Made by a program: the position numbers and the translations under genes
Notes under the pieces: generated by a model
Database searches by the model: none
What the model saw: only the letters and a program-made list of their open reading frames with translations
Told to the model about the DNA's origin: nothing
Origin: Hofstenia miamia
Taxonomy: Eukaryota; Xenacoelomorpha; Acoela
Length of the DNA stretch: 64,000 nucleotides
NCBI GenBank assembly: GCA_004352715.1
Contig: SCFE01000018.1
Coordinates: 1,223,728-1,287,727 of the forward strand
Direction: 5' to 3'
Shown here: in pieces, positions 11,991 to 23,639 of the stretch
Layout: every line of letters begins with the position of its first letter
Numbering within the stretch: the stretch's first letter is position 1

Positions 11991-12715
11991 AAATTACATA
12001 ACAGGAATAGAAATTAGATTTAGGATCATATTTCAACTGAAAGATCGGAGTGATATTGCGATATGATTATTTATACATACGTTTAACCAATGGTAAAAAT
12101 ATGCTAACATTACCCGAAATATTTCTTGCAACTAAATATTTCTGTCACGCGATGGTGTATGAAATTTGATTTCGCGGTCTATCTTAATACATGGCATAAA
12201 AATATTTTTAGCAATTGCTCTAAATTGCCTGAATTTTTATGACGTCACGAAATGCATCGTCAAGCAATACAACATTGTAGTGCTGCCTTTCTTCAAAGAA
12301 AATGTTTGTTAGATTTTGGGGAATTTGCATTTTATTCGCCCATATATTCCATGCATTTCAATCAACTTGAACTTGTCCAACTTGTATGTCAAACTTAATT
12401 GCTCTGTAAACAACTAACCGCAACTTGGAAGTCGCTGAGGTGGTACAGGATCCAACTTGTGTGTCAAACTTGTAGATATAACACGACTTCAACTAGAATC
12501 TGAGTTAATAGTTTAGGTCTAAATTGTATTGTTTTCATTGACATTATATTCTACTATTTACAAAAAACGGAGAAAGCTTGCGACTTTCAAAAAATGGATT
12601 TGAATATTTCTTCAACAGACTATTGAAATCAAACTAGATTTATAAACAATACCTGGAAAAATAAAATCTGGTCGAATAAATAGAAAATTGTTTACAAACA
12701 GACAATAAAAATTTT
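11991..12715. other. AT-rich spacer, no gene seen
   Basis: No supported gene. The only regularity is the word CAACTTG, repeated several times between 12360 and 12470 (AACTTGTATGTCAAACTT and AACTTGTGTGTCAAACTT), a diverged local repeat. Confidence 0.45.
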
Positions 12716-12719
12716 ACAC

Positions 12720-15245
12720 AATTTTGCATCAATAATTTATAATTTATTAAAGTTGAAAGCCTGACATGCTTCAGAGTGAATGAAAGCTTTCCGAAGAGTC
12801 AAAGTGCGACTCGATACACTATACTTTCGTTCCTGTCTCAAATTAGTTTCATAAATGCGTTTTGATGGGAATAAACGTTGCAGAGGATGATTGCTGTTAC
12901 TGCAGATGTATTCCTATAGTGTTCGGTATATAATTTTTCTGCATTCCTGTAGGGTTCTTAGCTGTGAGCTGTTACATGCAGGTTCATATGACGCATCAGG
13001 TATTAGGATCCTGCAAGCTCTTTTTGGATTCTTTCAATTTTTGTATTGTGTATCAGTTAACGGGTAGTGCCATACCGGGCAACAGAATTCTAAGATTGAA
13101 CTGATGAGTGCGATGTAAATATGTGTTAAATCACTAATAGGTACCATGCTTCTTTTCAGTATTCTAATAAAAAACTGACGTTTGGCAGCATTGCTAACGT
13201 TTTCGTTAATATGCTCGTCCCATTTTAGATTACTCTGGATTGTCAGTCTAAGAAGCTTAGCTGACTGTACTCTTCTTATGTTAGTGTCACTAAATTCAAT
13301 TTCAGATGGTAATTCCATGGATTACTATTTAGTAATCCATGGTAATTCAGATGTTCTTAGTGGGCAAAAACTAATCTTTTTTGATTTATTAACATCTAAA
13401 TTCATTAAAGAACTTTGTGCCATATTTAAACACTTTTGACCATTTCATCTGCCTTATAAAGAAAATCTCGAGTACAAATTTCCCATGCAGTAGTATCGTC
13501 CACAAACTTAGATCTATCAGGCCACTATTATAGAAGTAATTTCACAAACAAATTGAACAACTAAGGACCCAAACATGTTCCTTGGGGAACTCCAGCACGT
13601 ACGTAATTAAAAATTAAGGAACCCCATTTAGAAGCTTGACGCGTTGTTGTCTGTTAGAAAGGAATGATGAGACTATCCAATTAATAGTAAGCGCACTTAC
13701 ACCAATGTGTTGCGCAATCTTTGGATAAGTAAAGGATGACTAATTAAGTCAAAAGCTTTTGTAAAATCAAACATAAGAACCCTCACAAATGAGTTTTGGT
13801 TATCCAGCGCTTCTATCCATTGCTGAGACATTTCCAAGAGCGCAAATGTTGTTGACCTTTCAAGTAATACTCCGAATTGTTTACTATCGATATTGGCGCA
13901 CATTTTATCAATGAGTTCATGTTTTAAAATAACCATTTCCGCTATTTTAGATAATGAGTGAGTTAATGAGATAGGCCTTATTTCTTTAATGGGGTTTGAA
14001 ACAGGTGTAACTTTAGCTCTACAACAAACGTTGGCATATCTAACCGGGAGTGCATTACATGTGGCAAAAGATTCATTTAATAACATCGAAATAGGAAATG
14101 CTAATTCGTATGAGAAATCTCGTAAAATCCGATTGGGTATATAATACCCTAAAGAGTCAGGCCTCGATGCTTTTCTGGGATTAAGTAAATTCAACATGTG
14201 GAAAATTTTGTATTCCGTCGTTTTTAGTGGAATTTCAGATTTAGATATTAAAAAGTAGTCCGCAGTTATTTTTGATAACTTAGCATTAATGTTATTGGTC
14301 AATGAAAAATCATCTAGACCACTTAATTCGCCAGTTATTGGCAGTTTGTCGATTTAATTGATTTCCACCATGGGGATGGTTTGCTGTTTTTCAAGTCATC
14401 TGCTCTATTTAAAGTAATTCTTGAGGCGCTTGTTGAATCAATCTATTAATTTTGATTCATAATTTCTTGAACAGAATAGCATTATTGTCTTTAATCAATT
14501 TCAGTATATTGGATGGGATTCAGGGTTTGGGATTACTGAATTTTTTTTCAGTGGAAAACATAGCTCAATTAGAACATTTAGTTTTTTAGAAAAGTAATCC
14601 CATTTCTGAGTGAAGCACAGATTTTTGTCGTGGAGCCAAGACCAATTGCTAGAATCTAGTTGTCGGCCGAAAAAATTTCGGTTCTTAGAAGATTTGTTCC
14701 TGGTAAGGATCGTTTTTGAAGTAGATTTTTTGTATTGAGGTTTAACAAATATAGAAAGATGCTGGCAGCCACCGATATTTGGCATACATTTTGCTTATCC
14801 AAATAATATAGACTGATTGGTGAAAATTTTGTCTAATGTGTTTTTACCATAAGTAGGGAATTTAACTAATTGCTTCATTTGGAATTCTCGGTTCAGAAAT
14901 TCCAATCTCAACTGATTAAAATCTCCACCTATATTTATCGCATAATTTTTCAAAGTTATATATATTTGTTCGCATACCTGTCGCAAATGATTTTATAATA
15001 ATGTTATCTACTGAATTCCAATGAGGATGATAAATGACTCCACAGATATAACCACTTACACCACGTGGTGTGCGGGGTGCGGTAAGCTTAATCCAAAGTG
15101 CTTCAATTTCGTCATAGGAATTATCCTTGAGTTAATAAAATCTGCAGATGATTTTGATTTTAAAAATCGCCTTGATGCTTTGGAAATTTCTGCATCAATA
15201 TCATCTTTCCTGGAACAGCTGACTCTAACAGCACTTAAATAGGCA
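12720..15245 (-). mobile_element. Decayed CR1/Jockey-like LINE (endonuclease, reverse transcriptase, C-terminus)
   Basis: Segments of one retrotransposon ORF2 lie in order on the minus strand with frameshifts and stops. An APE-type endonuclease lies at about 14986-14740, with GGDFNQL, KFPTYGKNTLDKIFTN and a GCQHLSIF block in place of the usual S-D-H. The reverse transcriptase runs through 14302-13697 (RPISLTHSLSKIAE, MFDFTKAFDLISHPLL). It continues at about 13600-13490 with GVPQGT and the catalytic FVDDT. The thumb domain is at 13318-13034 (IQSNLKWDEHIN, LKRSMVPISDL). The distal C-terminus (ACRILIPDASYE) continues to about 12745. Together these cover most of an ORF2, but the element cannot encode an active protein. 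ORF1 was not found next to it. The clade call is by motif resemblance. Confidence 0.8.
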
Positions 15246-15249
15246 ACAT

Positions 15250-16250
15250 GAATCTTGGCATTTTATAATATTAAATTGCTTAGAGTGTCTGCCATTAATA
15301 GGTTATTAAGGAAACAATAATTTCCATTTGTACACATACTTGTATATAGTATATCAGGCAAAGTGGTTTACATTAATATATGTTTATTAAAATAGCTTAA
15401 AAACCAATTTGATTTTTCTAGGTGAAATAAAGCAAAGACGCATTTTATGACATTATTAAATACTTACGTTTAACAACATTCCAAAATACACTTTTTAAAA
15501 ACTCCAATTTTCCGTTAGCCCCCACATTGTTGATTTGTGCGCAAAGCTCTTTGCAAATATCTTAGCCAGAATAACATTTGTTGTGATTTTCCTTCTAAAG
15601 ACATCTAGAATGTGTATAAGAGACAGTTCATATAGACATGTTTTTGAATTAAGAGGCAAAGCACTGTACATGTTCTTATGAAACCCATAATTTCAAAATC
15701 AACTAAACATATTGAGCATTTTCCTTTCCTAAGTTTTCATTATGTTAAAATCTTGAAATTCAGCTTCAGCACTAATGGGCAATTTGCTGTCATATTGATT
15801 CTCATCTTCTAAATCTGAAGAACATTTAATTGTAGCAAGATTGGTATTTAACCTCGAAAATTCCTCCCACTTTTTATGAGATCGCAGTCAATGCCGCTCA
15901 AATGATTTAAATTGTTTTAGTTTATGTAAAATAAAGTTAACTAATATTTTATTAAGAATAAAGTTACAGTGATGCATATATGCATCAATAACAGGTACAT
16001 TTGACAAGCACCGATCTCATGAACTCCCTGACCAGGCATTCGGTAAATATAATGTGTAATGATTTTACTACCGATAGAACTTTTGATTCAAGTGAATATT
16101 TGGCGAGAATCAATAGGGCATCAAAAAACTGGGGATGTTTTCTTATACACTTGGGTGGTCCTCTCCTGTATTCACTGCTTGGACTGGCATATTCTTGGGC
16201 TTCATCCTCAATCTCCTTCTCTTTACATGTTGTGAGAAGATGTCTTTTAA
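15250..16250. other. Spacer with an adapter remnant, no gene seen
   Basis: No coding region is supported between the LINE and the gypsy fragment. The notable item is the synthetic-looking stretch at 15601-15626, listed separately. Sequence left and right of it may not be adjacent in the genome. Confidence 0.5.
15601..15626 (+). other. Probable Nextera mate-pair junction-adapter remnant
   Basis: Positions 15610-15626 read ATGTGTATAAGAGACAG, an exact 17-base match to the 3' part of the Tn5 mosaic end used in Nextera libraries. The preceding ACATCTAGA is the 3' end of the reverse-orientation mosaic end, and one extra A separates the two halves. The whole stretch therefore equals the right-hand 25 bases of the mate-pair circularisation junction with a single-base insertion. 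This is an assembly contaminant and could mark a false join. Confidence 0.85.
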
Positions 16251-16258
16251 TTTTCCAG

Positions 16259-17609
16259 TTATTGCATTTGCACTTTTTTCATGTATCCGATAACTTTGCA
16301 GATATCTGGAGTGATAGTAGACATATATAAGAAAAGTTTGTGTGAAACTTCTGCAATATTGATCGCAATTTTTTGAAAGGGAAGTGGTAGTCTTTCATGG
16401 TGTATTAGTGGTTCCTTCTGATTTTGGTCTTGGTGCATTTTATATATAGAGCATTTTGTTACGAAAGTTTCTATGTCAGAAGACATTCGCGGCCACCATT
16501 CATACTGTCTTGCAAACTTCTTTATTCTTATTATACCCATGTATGTTCCGTGTACAGCTTCAATCACTTGTTGGTGGCACGGTATTGGTATATAGACGCT
16601 GCAGCCATGCATGAGGATGTCGTCCTTGAAGTGTTTAATTTCCTCCAAATTCTGTTCATTTGAGGTAAAAAGTTTTCAATTAGGCCATATTGTTCTAATA
16701 TACAACATCACATTATTTGAATTGGAATCATTTGACAATTTTTTGTGAATTAAATTGAGATTAAGATTTCCCGATGTATTAATGGAATATACTGCTATCT
16801 GTGATTTTTTCTCACGATCACTTGTTTCTTTGAGCGGCAGTTGAAATCTTGATAGTGTGTCAGCGAGAAACATCACTTTTCCTGGTTTATATTGGATTTT
16901 CATTGACAGGTACTTTTGGAGTACTACAAAAAGTCGTTGAACTCTTGGAGGACATGTTGATAATGATTTGTGATGCAAAATCTTAAGCGGTTTGTGGTCT
17001 GATTCAACGGTTACAAATCTTCCATACATGTATTGATGGAAATGCGTACGTGCATAAGCAATAGCTAACAATTCCTTTTCTATTTGCCAGTAGTTTTCTT
17101 CATTCTTGGTCATTGATCTTGCTGCATAGGCTACTGCTCTGTTTTCCTGGATTAGACATGCTCTAATAGCTGACTTTGATGCATCAGTTTGTAAGGTGAC
17201 AGGGAGCGTATTATCAAAATGCCTTAGAAATGGGTCTGACGAAAAAATGTTTAATCAAGCAATTAATGGCACTCTCCTGCTGTTGATCCCATGAAAAAGG
17301 AGAACATTTCCTTAACAGGTGTCTTAATGGAGTAATTATTTCTGCCTAATTTGGTATAAATTCAGATAGATAGTTTATCATACCCAGAAGTCTTTGTAGA
17401 GATTGCTTGTTACTAGGTTTTGCATATTTCTTGATCACTTCAATCTTTGTTTGGTTAAGATGAAACCCGCTATCACTTATAAGAAATCCCATGTATTTAA
17501 CTGTACTTTTCATTAACTGGATTTTTCGTTTATATAGTTTGATATTATTTTCTAAAACGTGTTTTAATACTGTTTTAAGTGCTTCGAATCCTAAAAGGGC
17601 TAGTGTCAC
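16259..17609 (-). mobile_element. Decayed Ty3/gypsy pol fragment (end of RT, RNase H, start of integrase)
   Basis: In order on the minus strand, 17609-17346 is the end of a gypsy reverse transcriptase and its connection domain (KYMGFLISDSGFHL, QRLLGMINYLSEF). About 17340-16800 is RNase H, with the strongly gypsy-like blocks NYWQIEKELLAIAYA, TVESDHKPLKIL, RVQRLF and FLADTLSRFQ. 16648-16259 is the integrase zinc-binding region (EAVHGTYMGIIRIKKFARQY, then C-x2-Y-x3-H in place of the usual second cysteine). Stops and frame changes separate the blocks. No gag, protease, catalytic integrase core or LTR was found, so only about 1.35 kb survives. Confidence 0.8.
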
Positions 17610-17964
17610 ATGAAGTTTTGATTGAATTTATTTCATTGCATTCTGAGTTCTTAAACTGAACACCTAGTATTCCTGATTTCAAGTTAGTGATCGCCTTTAT
17701 GAATAAATATTAAATTATGACCAAAGGCATCCCTACAAATTTTGTTCACTGAAATTTAAGCAAAAAATTTGAGACAAACATGATTAAAATGGCGGATACA
17801 AAATATTAGTAGATTGAGCAAAAGCAAAGCATTGGCTAATAGAATTATATTGACAAAGCATCTTTTTAATAATTTAAATGAATCTTTCCCAAAATGAAAC
17901 GTATAGAAAACCTGGTATTCTTGTTGCAACAATTGGCATTTCAAGTAATCTGTAATCTCATTGT

Positions 17965-18004
<40 letters not shown>

Positions 18005-18915
18005 GGATTGATACCCCTAATTACCTATAAAATACTCCTAAAATGTAATAAAATACCCATAAACAGAATTATTCCATTTAATGCTATTGTCTATTATAGT
18101 ATATAATAATATATATATTTGTGGAAATTGCTCAATCAAATTATTAAAAGTAATATGCATATGATTTCCAAGTTATTTTTATATAAATTTTGCAAAAATA
18201 ACACAAAAAAACAAGAGAAATACGGAAACAGTTACAAATTGCACTTTTTTAGTTCGACTATACATAGAAATTCTTTAAAAAATATACCATGAAGCAAATT
18301 TCTATCCCTTAAATACTCTTAGAAAAGATTATATATATATACATATATAGATAGATACATGTATATATATATATATATTCGATGTGAACTTGATACAAAA
18401 ATCGCTTAGCTAGGTAGCTTCCATCATTAGGCATTTGACATAATCTTTGACATCTTTCACTCTCTATTTAGCTACATCATTGACTATTTCCATGTAATAT
18501 ACTGTACTCAACAAATGTAGGTAATCAGGATTTGCTACCCATTGGTTTTGGAGTAATCTTGCCATTCATCGTTACTGTAGTAACTCAAATAGCAGCCAGT
18601 ACTTTGAACTATCTTATTAAAAAATTTAAATCTGCTTCATATTTAAGGGATTATGTGCCAGATGTTCTTTTCCATACAAACTGGTGGATAATTATGCCGT
18701 TTAAGTATTGATGCTGGTCGTCTTCTGCAAACTTTACATCTTAACTTCGGAGTGATTTCAAACAATTGCATGATTCTAACACCTATTCTCATGGATTATT
18801 ACAGTATGTAACAATGAAATTTTTATCGCAGTTACGAGTTGCTATGGTGGTTCTAGATCTAGCTCTAGTTCTTTTCTGCAACCTTTAGACCCCATTTTTG
18901 GGGAAGTGAAGGTCA
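17610..18915. other. AT-rich spacer with microsatellites, no gene seen
   Basis: Contains (AT)n at about 17969-18001 and a mixed AT/GATA run at 18330-18380. No reading frame is supported. Confidence 0.5.
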
Positions 18916-18919
18916 TCAA

Positions 18920-19207
18920 TGTTGCTTAATTTTCATAGTTTGTTAAACGCAGATATCGTGAGGTCCTGTGAGTAAAACTATGATACAGAAAATTGTGAAT
19001 TGTAAATTGTGATAATGGTAAATTTTCTGATACAGATCTGGTGTTATAAGAATAATCGCAGGGATTTAAATTCTTAAAGCTTCGAGCAATAGAGGAATGC
19101 ACATCATGGTCAATATAGCCTGCATCAGTATACAACGAGATATTCTTCTGCGCTCTTTTAATGTTGGTAAGTTTGAGTCTTTTCTTTGAGAGAATCAGAT
19201 GTGTCAT
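18920..19207 (-). pseudogene. Possible LINE ORF2 C-terminal remnant
   Basis: A 93-codon open stretch ends in a pattern common at the C-terminus of CR1/Jockey-type ORF2 proteins: Y-N-T-R-S, a short spacer, then a Phe/Ser-rich block and T-S-R-Y-L (NPCDYSYNTRS, FLYHSFTHRTSRYL). No catalytic domain is attached. It is on the same strand as the LINE at 12.7-15.2 kb and the esterase remnant at 22 kb, but no continuous element can be drawn. The similarity is weak. Confidence 0.35.
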
Positions 19208-19209
19208 TT

Positions 19210-19640
19210 ATGAACAGAAAGAATAGTATAGGTCCAGGAGCGTATTTAGGGGGGCTTTCGCATGGGCCCCCTTTGGGAAGGGCCAATTTCAACTCATTCT
19301 CATACGATCTGATCAATTTATTGGTGAATAGTCTTTTTGTTTGACATAAAGTGCAAAAAATGGTTTATTTATCATGGGAACTGTAAGGGCTATGCCTAAA
19401 TCGTCCTAGAGAGTACCTCCTCGAGGTGGTTCCTGTATATTAATAACTAACACTCAATGGGCGCGTCGGTGTATGAAGTCCCGAAGAAGGTGTCACCATA
19501 TGTACTTTGTGCATATGGGGGGGCGATAATAGTCGAGAAACCTGTTTCAGTTTTTCGGGTAGACAGGCAGTGACGTAATTGAAACATGTTTTCGAGACTG
19601 CTACTGATCCCCCCCCCCGAGTGTGTTTTTTGGGGGAGTC
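19210..19640. other. Spacer with GC-rich transposon-end-like patches
   Basis: The patch at 19230-19275 has runs of G and C around a gggcccc core, reminiscent of the family A MITE ends (6418, 35266), but no partner end is visible because the next 1.6 kb is corrupted. A second patch lies at 19440-19640. No gene is supported. Confidence 0.4.
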
Positions 19641-21238
19641 ATGCAAAGGTTAATTTTTTTTTTTCCAAATTTTAAAAAAAAAATTTTTTTAAAAATTTTT
19701 TGGGGGCTATAAAATTTTTTTTTTTAAAAAGGGGAAAATGGGGAAAATTTTAAAAATCTTTTAAAAGGGCATCTTTTTACAAAATTTTTAAAGGGTTTCC
19801 CTCAAAATTTTTAAAAATTGGGAGTCAAAAATTTTTGAAAAAAGAAAAAAGTTTTAAAAAAAAAAGGTTTTTTCTTTCCCTTTTTAAAAAGGGGAAAATT
19901 TAAATGCATTTTAAAAATCTTTTTAAAACCCCCCCTTTCCCAAAAAAATTTTTTTAAAACCCTGAAAAATTAAAGAGCTACGCTCTCTATAAATTTTTAA
20001 ATTTTTCGAAAACACAGGGCCCTTTTAAATTTTCAGTTTAAACCCCCCCCAGTTTTAAAAAAATAGTTTTTTTAAATTTAAAAGGAAAATGCAGAAAAAA
20101 AAAAGCTTTTTTAAAAGCTATAGTATACTTTTAACCCCTCAAAAAGCGCTTTTTTTCCCCCAACCCGCGAAAGGGGCTCTTTTCATTTTTTTGGGAATTA
20201 AAAAAGATGATCTATGTACTTTTCATATATAAATTTGTTTTTAAATTTACTTTAAAATGATATACGTTTTAAAAAAAAAATGGGGTTTTTTTTAAAAAAT
20301 TTTGTTTTTGGGGTTTTTAATTAAAATCTTTTTTGTATATAAAATTTTTTTTTTTTTTAGCAGTAGTGTGTTTTATATCAGATGCTTTTTTAAAATTAAA
20401 ATTTAAAAAAATTTTTTTATGTGTTTTTAAATTTCTTTTTTTTTTTTTATGAAAAAAAAAAAAAAAAAATTTTGCAGTAGGGGAAAAATTAAAATTAAAA
20501 TTTAAAGGGTTTTAAAGGGTTTCCCAAAAGTATTTTTTTAAAAAAAGTCAGTACAAAATTTTTATAAAAAAAGAGATAAAGGGCATGTCCCAAACTAAAA
20601 TTTAGGGGGGGTTAAAAATTTTCCAAATTAAATAAAAAAAAATGAAAAAGAAAAAAAAAAAAAACAAAATATTTTTAATTAAAGCTGTACATTTTATTTT
20701 TTTAAAATAAAAAAAAAACATTTTTTTTTTTAAAAAATTTAAAAAATTTAAAAGCATATATGTAGTGCCCCCTTTTGTATAAAAAAAATTTAAAAAAGGG
20801 GTGTAAAGGGCAAACCCCAAATATTTTTTTTAAAAAAAAACAAAAAAATTTTCTTTAAAAACCCAAAAACTTTTTTCCAAATCCCCGAAAAAATACAAAT
20901 TTTAATTTTTTTTAAAAAAAGGAATTTTAGTCCCCATATGTAGTGCCCCTTTTCATTTTAATTCCAAACATTTTTTTTATATCTTTTTTGATTTTGCCCC
21001 TTTTTAAAATTTTTTTTTCAAAAATTTGGCCAAATGACTATAGCCCTTTGGGGAATTAAACTTTTAATTAATTTTAAAACTTTTAATTTCCCCCTTTTAA
21101 AAAAAAAATTTTTTTTGGAAAATTTGCAAAAAAAAAGCATTTTTAAATTTAATTTGTAAAAAAAAAAAAAACCCTTTTTAAAAAGGTTTAAAAAAATTTT
21201 AAAACCCTATATATATATATATTTTTATGTAAAACCCN
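19640..21238. other. Corrupted sequence block (homopolymer-smeared), ending at a single N
   Basis: From about 19640 nearly every isolated base is replaced by its neighbour, giving endless A, T, C and G runs, and the block stops at the single N at 21238. From about 20632 to 21237 it aligns with 21239-21840 at a near-constant offset of 603-604 bp (600 after the final AT run). It keeps words such as AGCTGTACATT, ATGTAGTGCC and GACTATAGCC while intervening bases are smeared. Length is preserved, so the damage is by substitution. This is sequencing or assembly error and not biology. Any frame in it (for example 20602-20820) is meaningless. Confidence 0.85.
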
Positions 21239-21283
21239 AGAAATCATGAAATCGAAAATAAATGAAGTCAATCTATTTCAATT

Positions 21284-22020
21284 AATAGCTGTACATTATA
21301 TTTTCATAATGTAAGTAAAATACATTCATTTCTTAAAAATCTTAAAGAATTTAAAGTGCATATATGTAGTGCCCTATTATGTATAATAAAATTCAATAAA
21401 GGTCGTGTAAGGCACAACCCGAATCTATTTCTTATAAGTAAATACAAAAATGTTATCTTAAAATCCACAAATACTTATTCCAATCTCCTAGAAACTATAC
21501 AATTTCAATTTTTTTTAAATGAAGGAATTTATAGTCCATATATGTAGTGCCATTTGACATTTAATTCCAATACATTATTTGCATATCTTTTCAGATTGTG
21601 CCATTTTATAAATTTGATTTATCAAATGTTGGCCAATATGACTATAGCCTTTGGGTAATTAAGACTTTAATTAATTACTAATACTTCAATTGACCCATTT
21701 ACAACAACAATATTATTTCGGAAACTTGTGCAAATACATAGCATTTAATATTAATTATAGTAAATATAATAAATCCATTTCATAAAGGTTGCAAGAAATT
21801 TCTAATGCATATATATATATATATATATGTAATGCCCTATGATTTTTAATTACAATAAATTTTCTGAATTTTGAATTTAGTGCGAATTTTTAATTGGCAA
21901 TGGTAATAATTACAATGAGTTCTATACCAAATTAAGTTTTTTAAAGATAGTTTAATATAATATATGTGTATGATTAAATAGAATTCAATTACAACTCTAA
22001 AAGCATATATTTATTTGTAT
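21284..22020 (+). repeat. Clean counterpart of the smeared block, with degenerate internal repeats
   Basis: This is the good-quality version of the sequence smeared at 20.68-21.24 kb. It contains diverged internal copies of a box like CATATATGTAGTGCC preceded by AAGGAATTT or AAGAATTT, at about 21357, 21537 and 21810, with a fainter one near 22000. The spacing is irregular (about 180-270 bp). No gene is seen. Confidence 0.5.
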
Positions 22021-22029
22021 GTTTAACAA

Positions 22030-22560
22030 TATGCATAAACAAAAGTTCAGAAAATGTTTTTTCATTTGTACTAAACCCCTAAGAAGGTTTAGATGCTCCA
22101 AATTTCTGAAATGCATTCCATCGTTTAGAAGGTTTTTCCGAATAGTTATGAATCTTCCGCAGTATATGTTAATAACGCCATTACAATTCTTTTGCCAAAT
22201 TTCATTGAAAAGTTCTCGTCTCTAAGCTCGTCTTTTACTGGAGGTATTCTTGATACTATTAACTTCTTGCAATAGATGTGCAGGATCTTTAAAGCTTCTT
22301 TGACATAGTATTCGAATGTTCATGAAGATCCTCTTCTGTTAACATCGTTTGTACCAATAAATATGGCAATAATATCATATTTCATTTTGGGTATATAGTT
22401 GACTAAATGCTTAAACCTTCGTCTACCCCTGGCATTAATGTCTGCATCTTATATTTTGAATGTTGGAAGCGACGCACATGCTCTTCTTAGATTCGAAGCA
22501 CCCAATATCAGCTTGGAAGAGATTGAGCAAGTGATGATCCAAGTGAAATATTGACCTAAT
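22030..22560 (-). pseudogene. SGNH/GDSL esterase remnant, probably from a CR1-type LINE ORF1
   Basis: Translating the minus strand gives, in order: LGASNLRRA (the nucleophile block, GDS-x-L in the family, here GAS-N); YDIIAIFIGTNDVNRRG at about 22370-22330, which is the classic GTND block III; and NDGMHFRN near 22110, the D-x-x-H catalytic block V. The order and spacing fit an SGNH hydrolase domain. Such esterase domains occur in ORF1 of many CR1-type retrotransposons, which is the likeliest source given the LINE debris nearby. Stops and frameshifts interrupt the frame, so it is not functional. Confidence 0.6.
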
Positions 22561-22564
22561 ATAT

Positions 22565-23315
22565 ATAATAACAATTTTGCGGCTAAAATTTAATCTCAAT
22601 TTTAGGCTATTCAAACCGGAACCATTAAAAAAGCGGGACCTTAGAACGCCACAGGATGAGTCCGAAATACATGATTAGCATGAGTTCAACAATTCAAAGC
22701 AGTTTCATTAAAGAAATAGGGGCTTTAGAACTTCGCAGGAACGTACTTACATTGTATTTTAAGTGAGGACAGTACATTTGTAATTTTTTAATTAAACACT
22801 AACTTGCATTTAACTCATCCTTAATAAGCAGAAATGAGCAAATTAGTATCTCTAATAATTTTTATTGTGAATTTAATTGTTCCAAAGCTTCGAGCACAAT
22901 AATAGTAAAATTTAAGCAATCGTTATTTAAGAGAGCTTAGCTTACACACCATTTAGTTTTCACAGCCATTGAAATAGTAATTGAGTGAATGATACGAAAA
23001 TGAATGCCTTCATTAAGAATCATGCAAGAAAACACTTGTCATTTCTTAGATCTACCCCCAGCTCTTTCTCAATGAACTAGAAATATAGTTCATCATTTTA
23101 TGATCAGTAAACCCAACCATTTCAGGCTAAACCAAAATAGTTTATTACTAATGCTTACATTTGTTGCCCTAAGTTTATCATTTTAATAAATAAGCGTAAA
23201 CAAAAATTTGGTAGCAGAGCTACCATGAAATTAAATATTCGAAATCAAAATAAATGATGTCGCTCATCTCTTCTTGTCATCGTTTCAAAGGAGTTTCGCC
23301 CAAAAGATTATTAAT

Positions 23316-23358
<43 letters not shown>

Positions 23359-23630
23359 ATATGTAATTATATGTATCATTATATATATATATATATATAT
23401 ACAGCCTTGTGCACAATAGTTCTGACTAATGCTTTTCACATTAACGTTGTTCTCTTCGTTGTTACTGGTACTTTGAAAGTGTGAATACCTAATTTCAGAA
23501 TGTACCTGTTAGCATTTAGGTCTAAGCTTAAAATTTGTGAAAATTATTATTCACCGCAAGGTGTGTGGTAAAACTATTTCCTTCGAAATACGAAAAATTA
23601 TCATTTCAAAATTCCTGGAAAAAATTCAAA
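22565..23630. other. AT-rich spacer with (AT)n, no gene seen
   Basis: Two (AT)n runs at 23321-23357 and 23382-23401 produce a Tyr-Ile open frame at 23254-23484 that is not a gene. Nothing else is supported. Confidence 0.5.
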
Positions 23631-23639
23631 TCAAATATA

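Noticed and set aside
15021-15242. Plus-strand 73-codon frame
   Set aside because: It is antisense to the decayed LINE endonuclease region and has no domain of its own.
16001-16330. Plus-strand 109-codon frame
   Set aside because: It overlaps and runs antisense to the gypsy integrase fragment.
19440-19646. 68-codon minus-strand frame with a Gly/Pro-rich composition
   Set aside because: It derives from G/C homopolymers at the edge of the corrupted block; no similarity, and the sequence is unreliable.
20602-20820. Lys/Phe-rich minus-strand frame
   Set aside because: It lies wholly within the smeared sequence.
21356-21840. Real tandem duplication with 20680-21237
   Set aside because: The constant offset with neighbour-base substitutions and the single N at the join indicate a technical duplicate.
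22486-22500. B-box-like words (for example near AGATTCGAAGCA) considered as tRNA or SINE promoters
   Set aside because: No A box at proper distance and no cloverleaf could be drawn. The one at 22486 is inside the esterase remnant.
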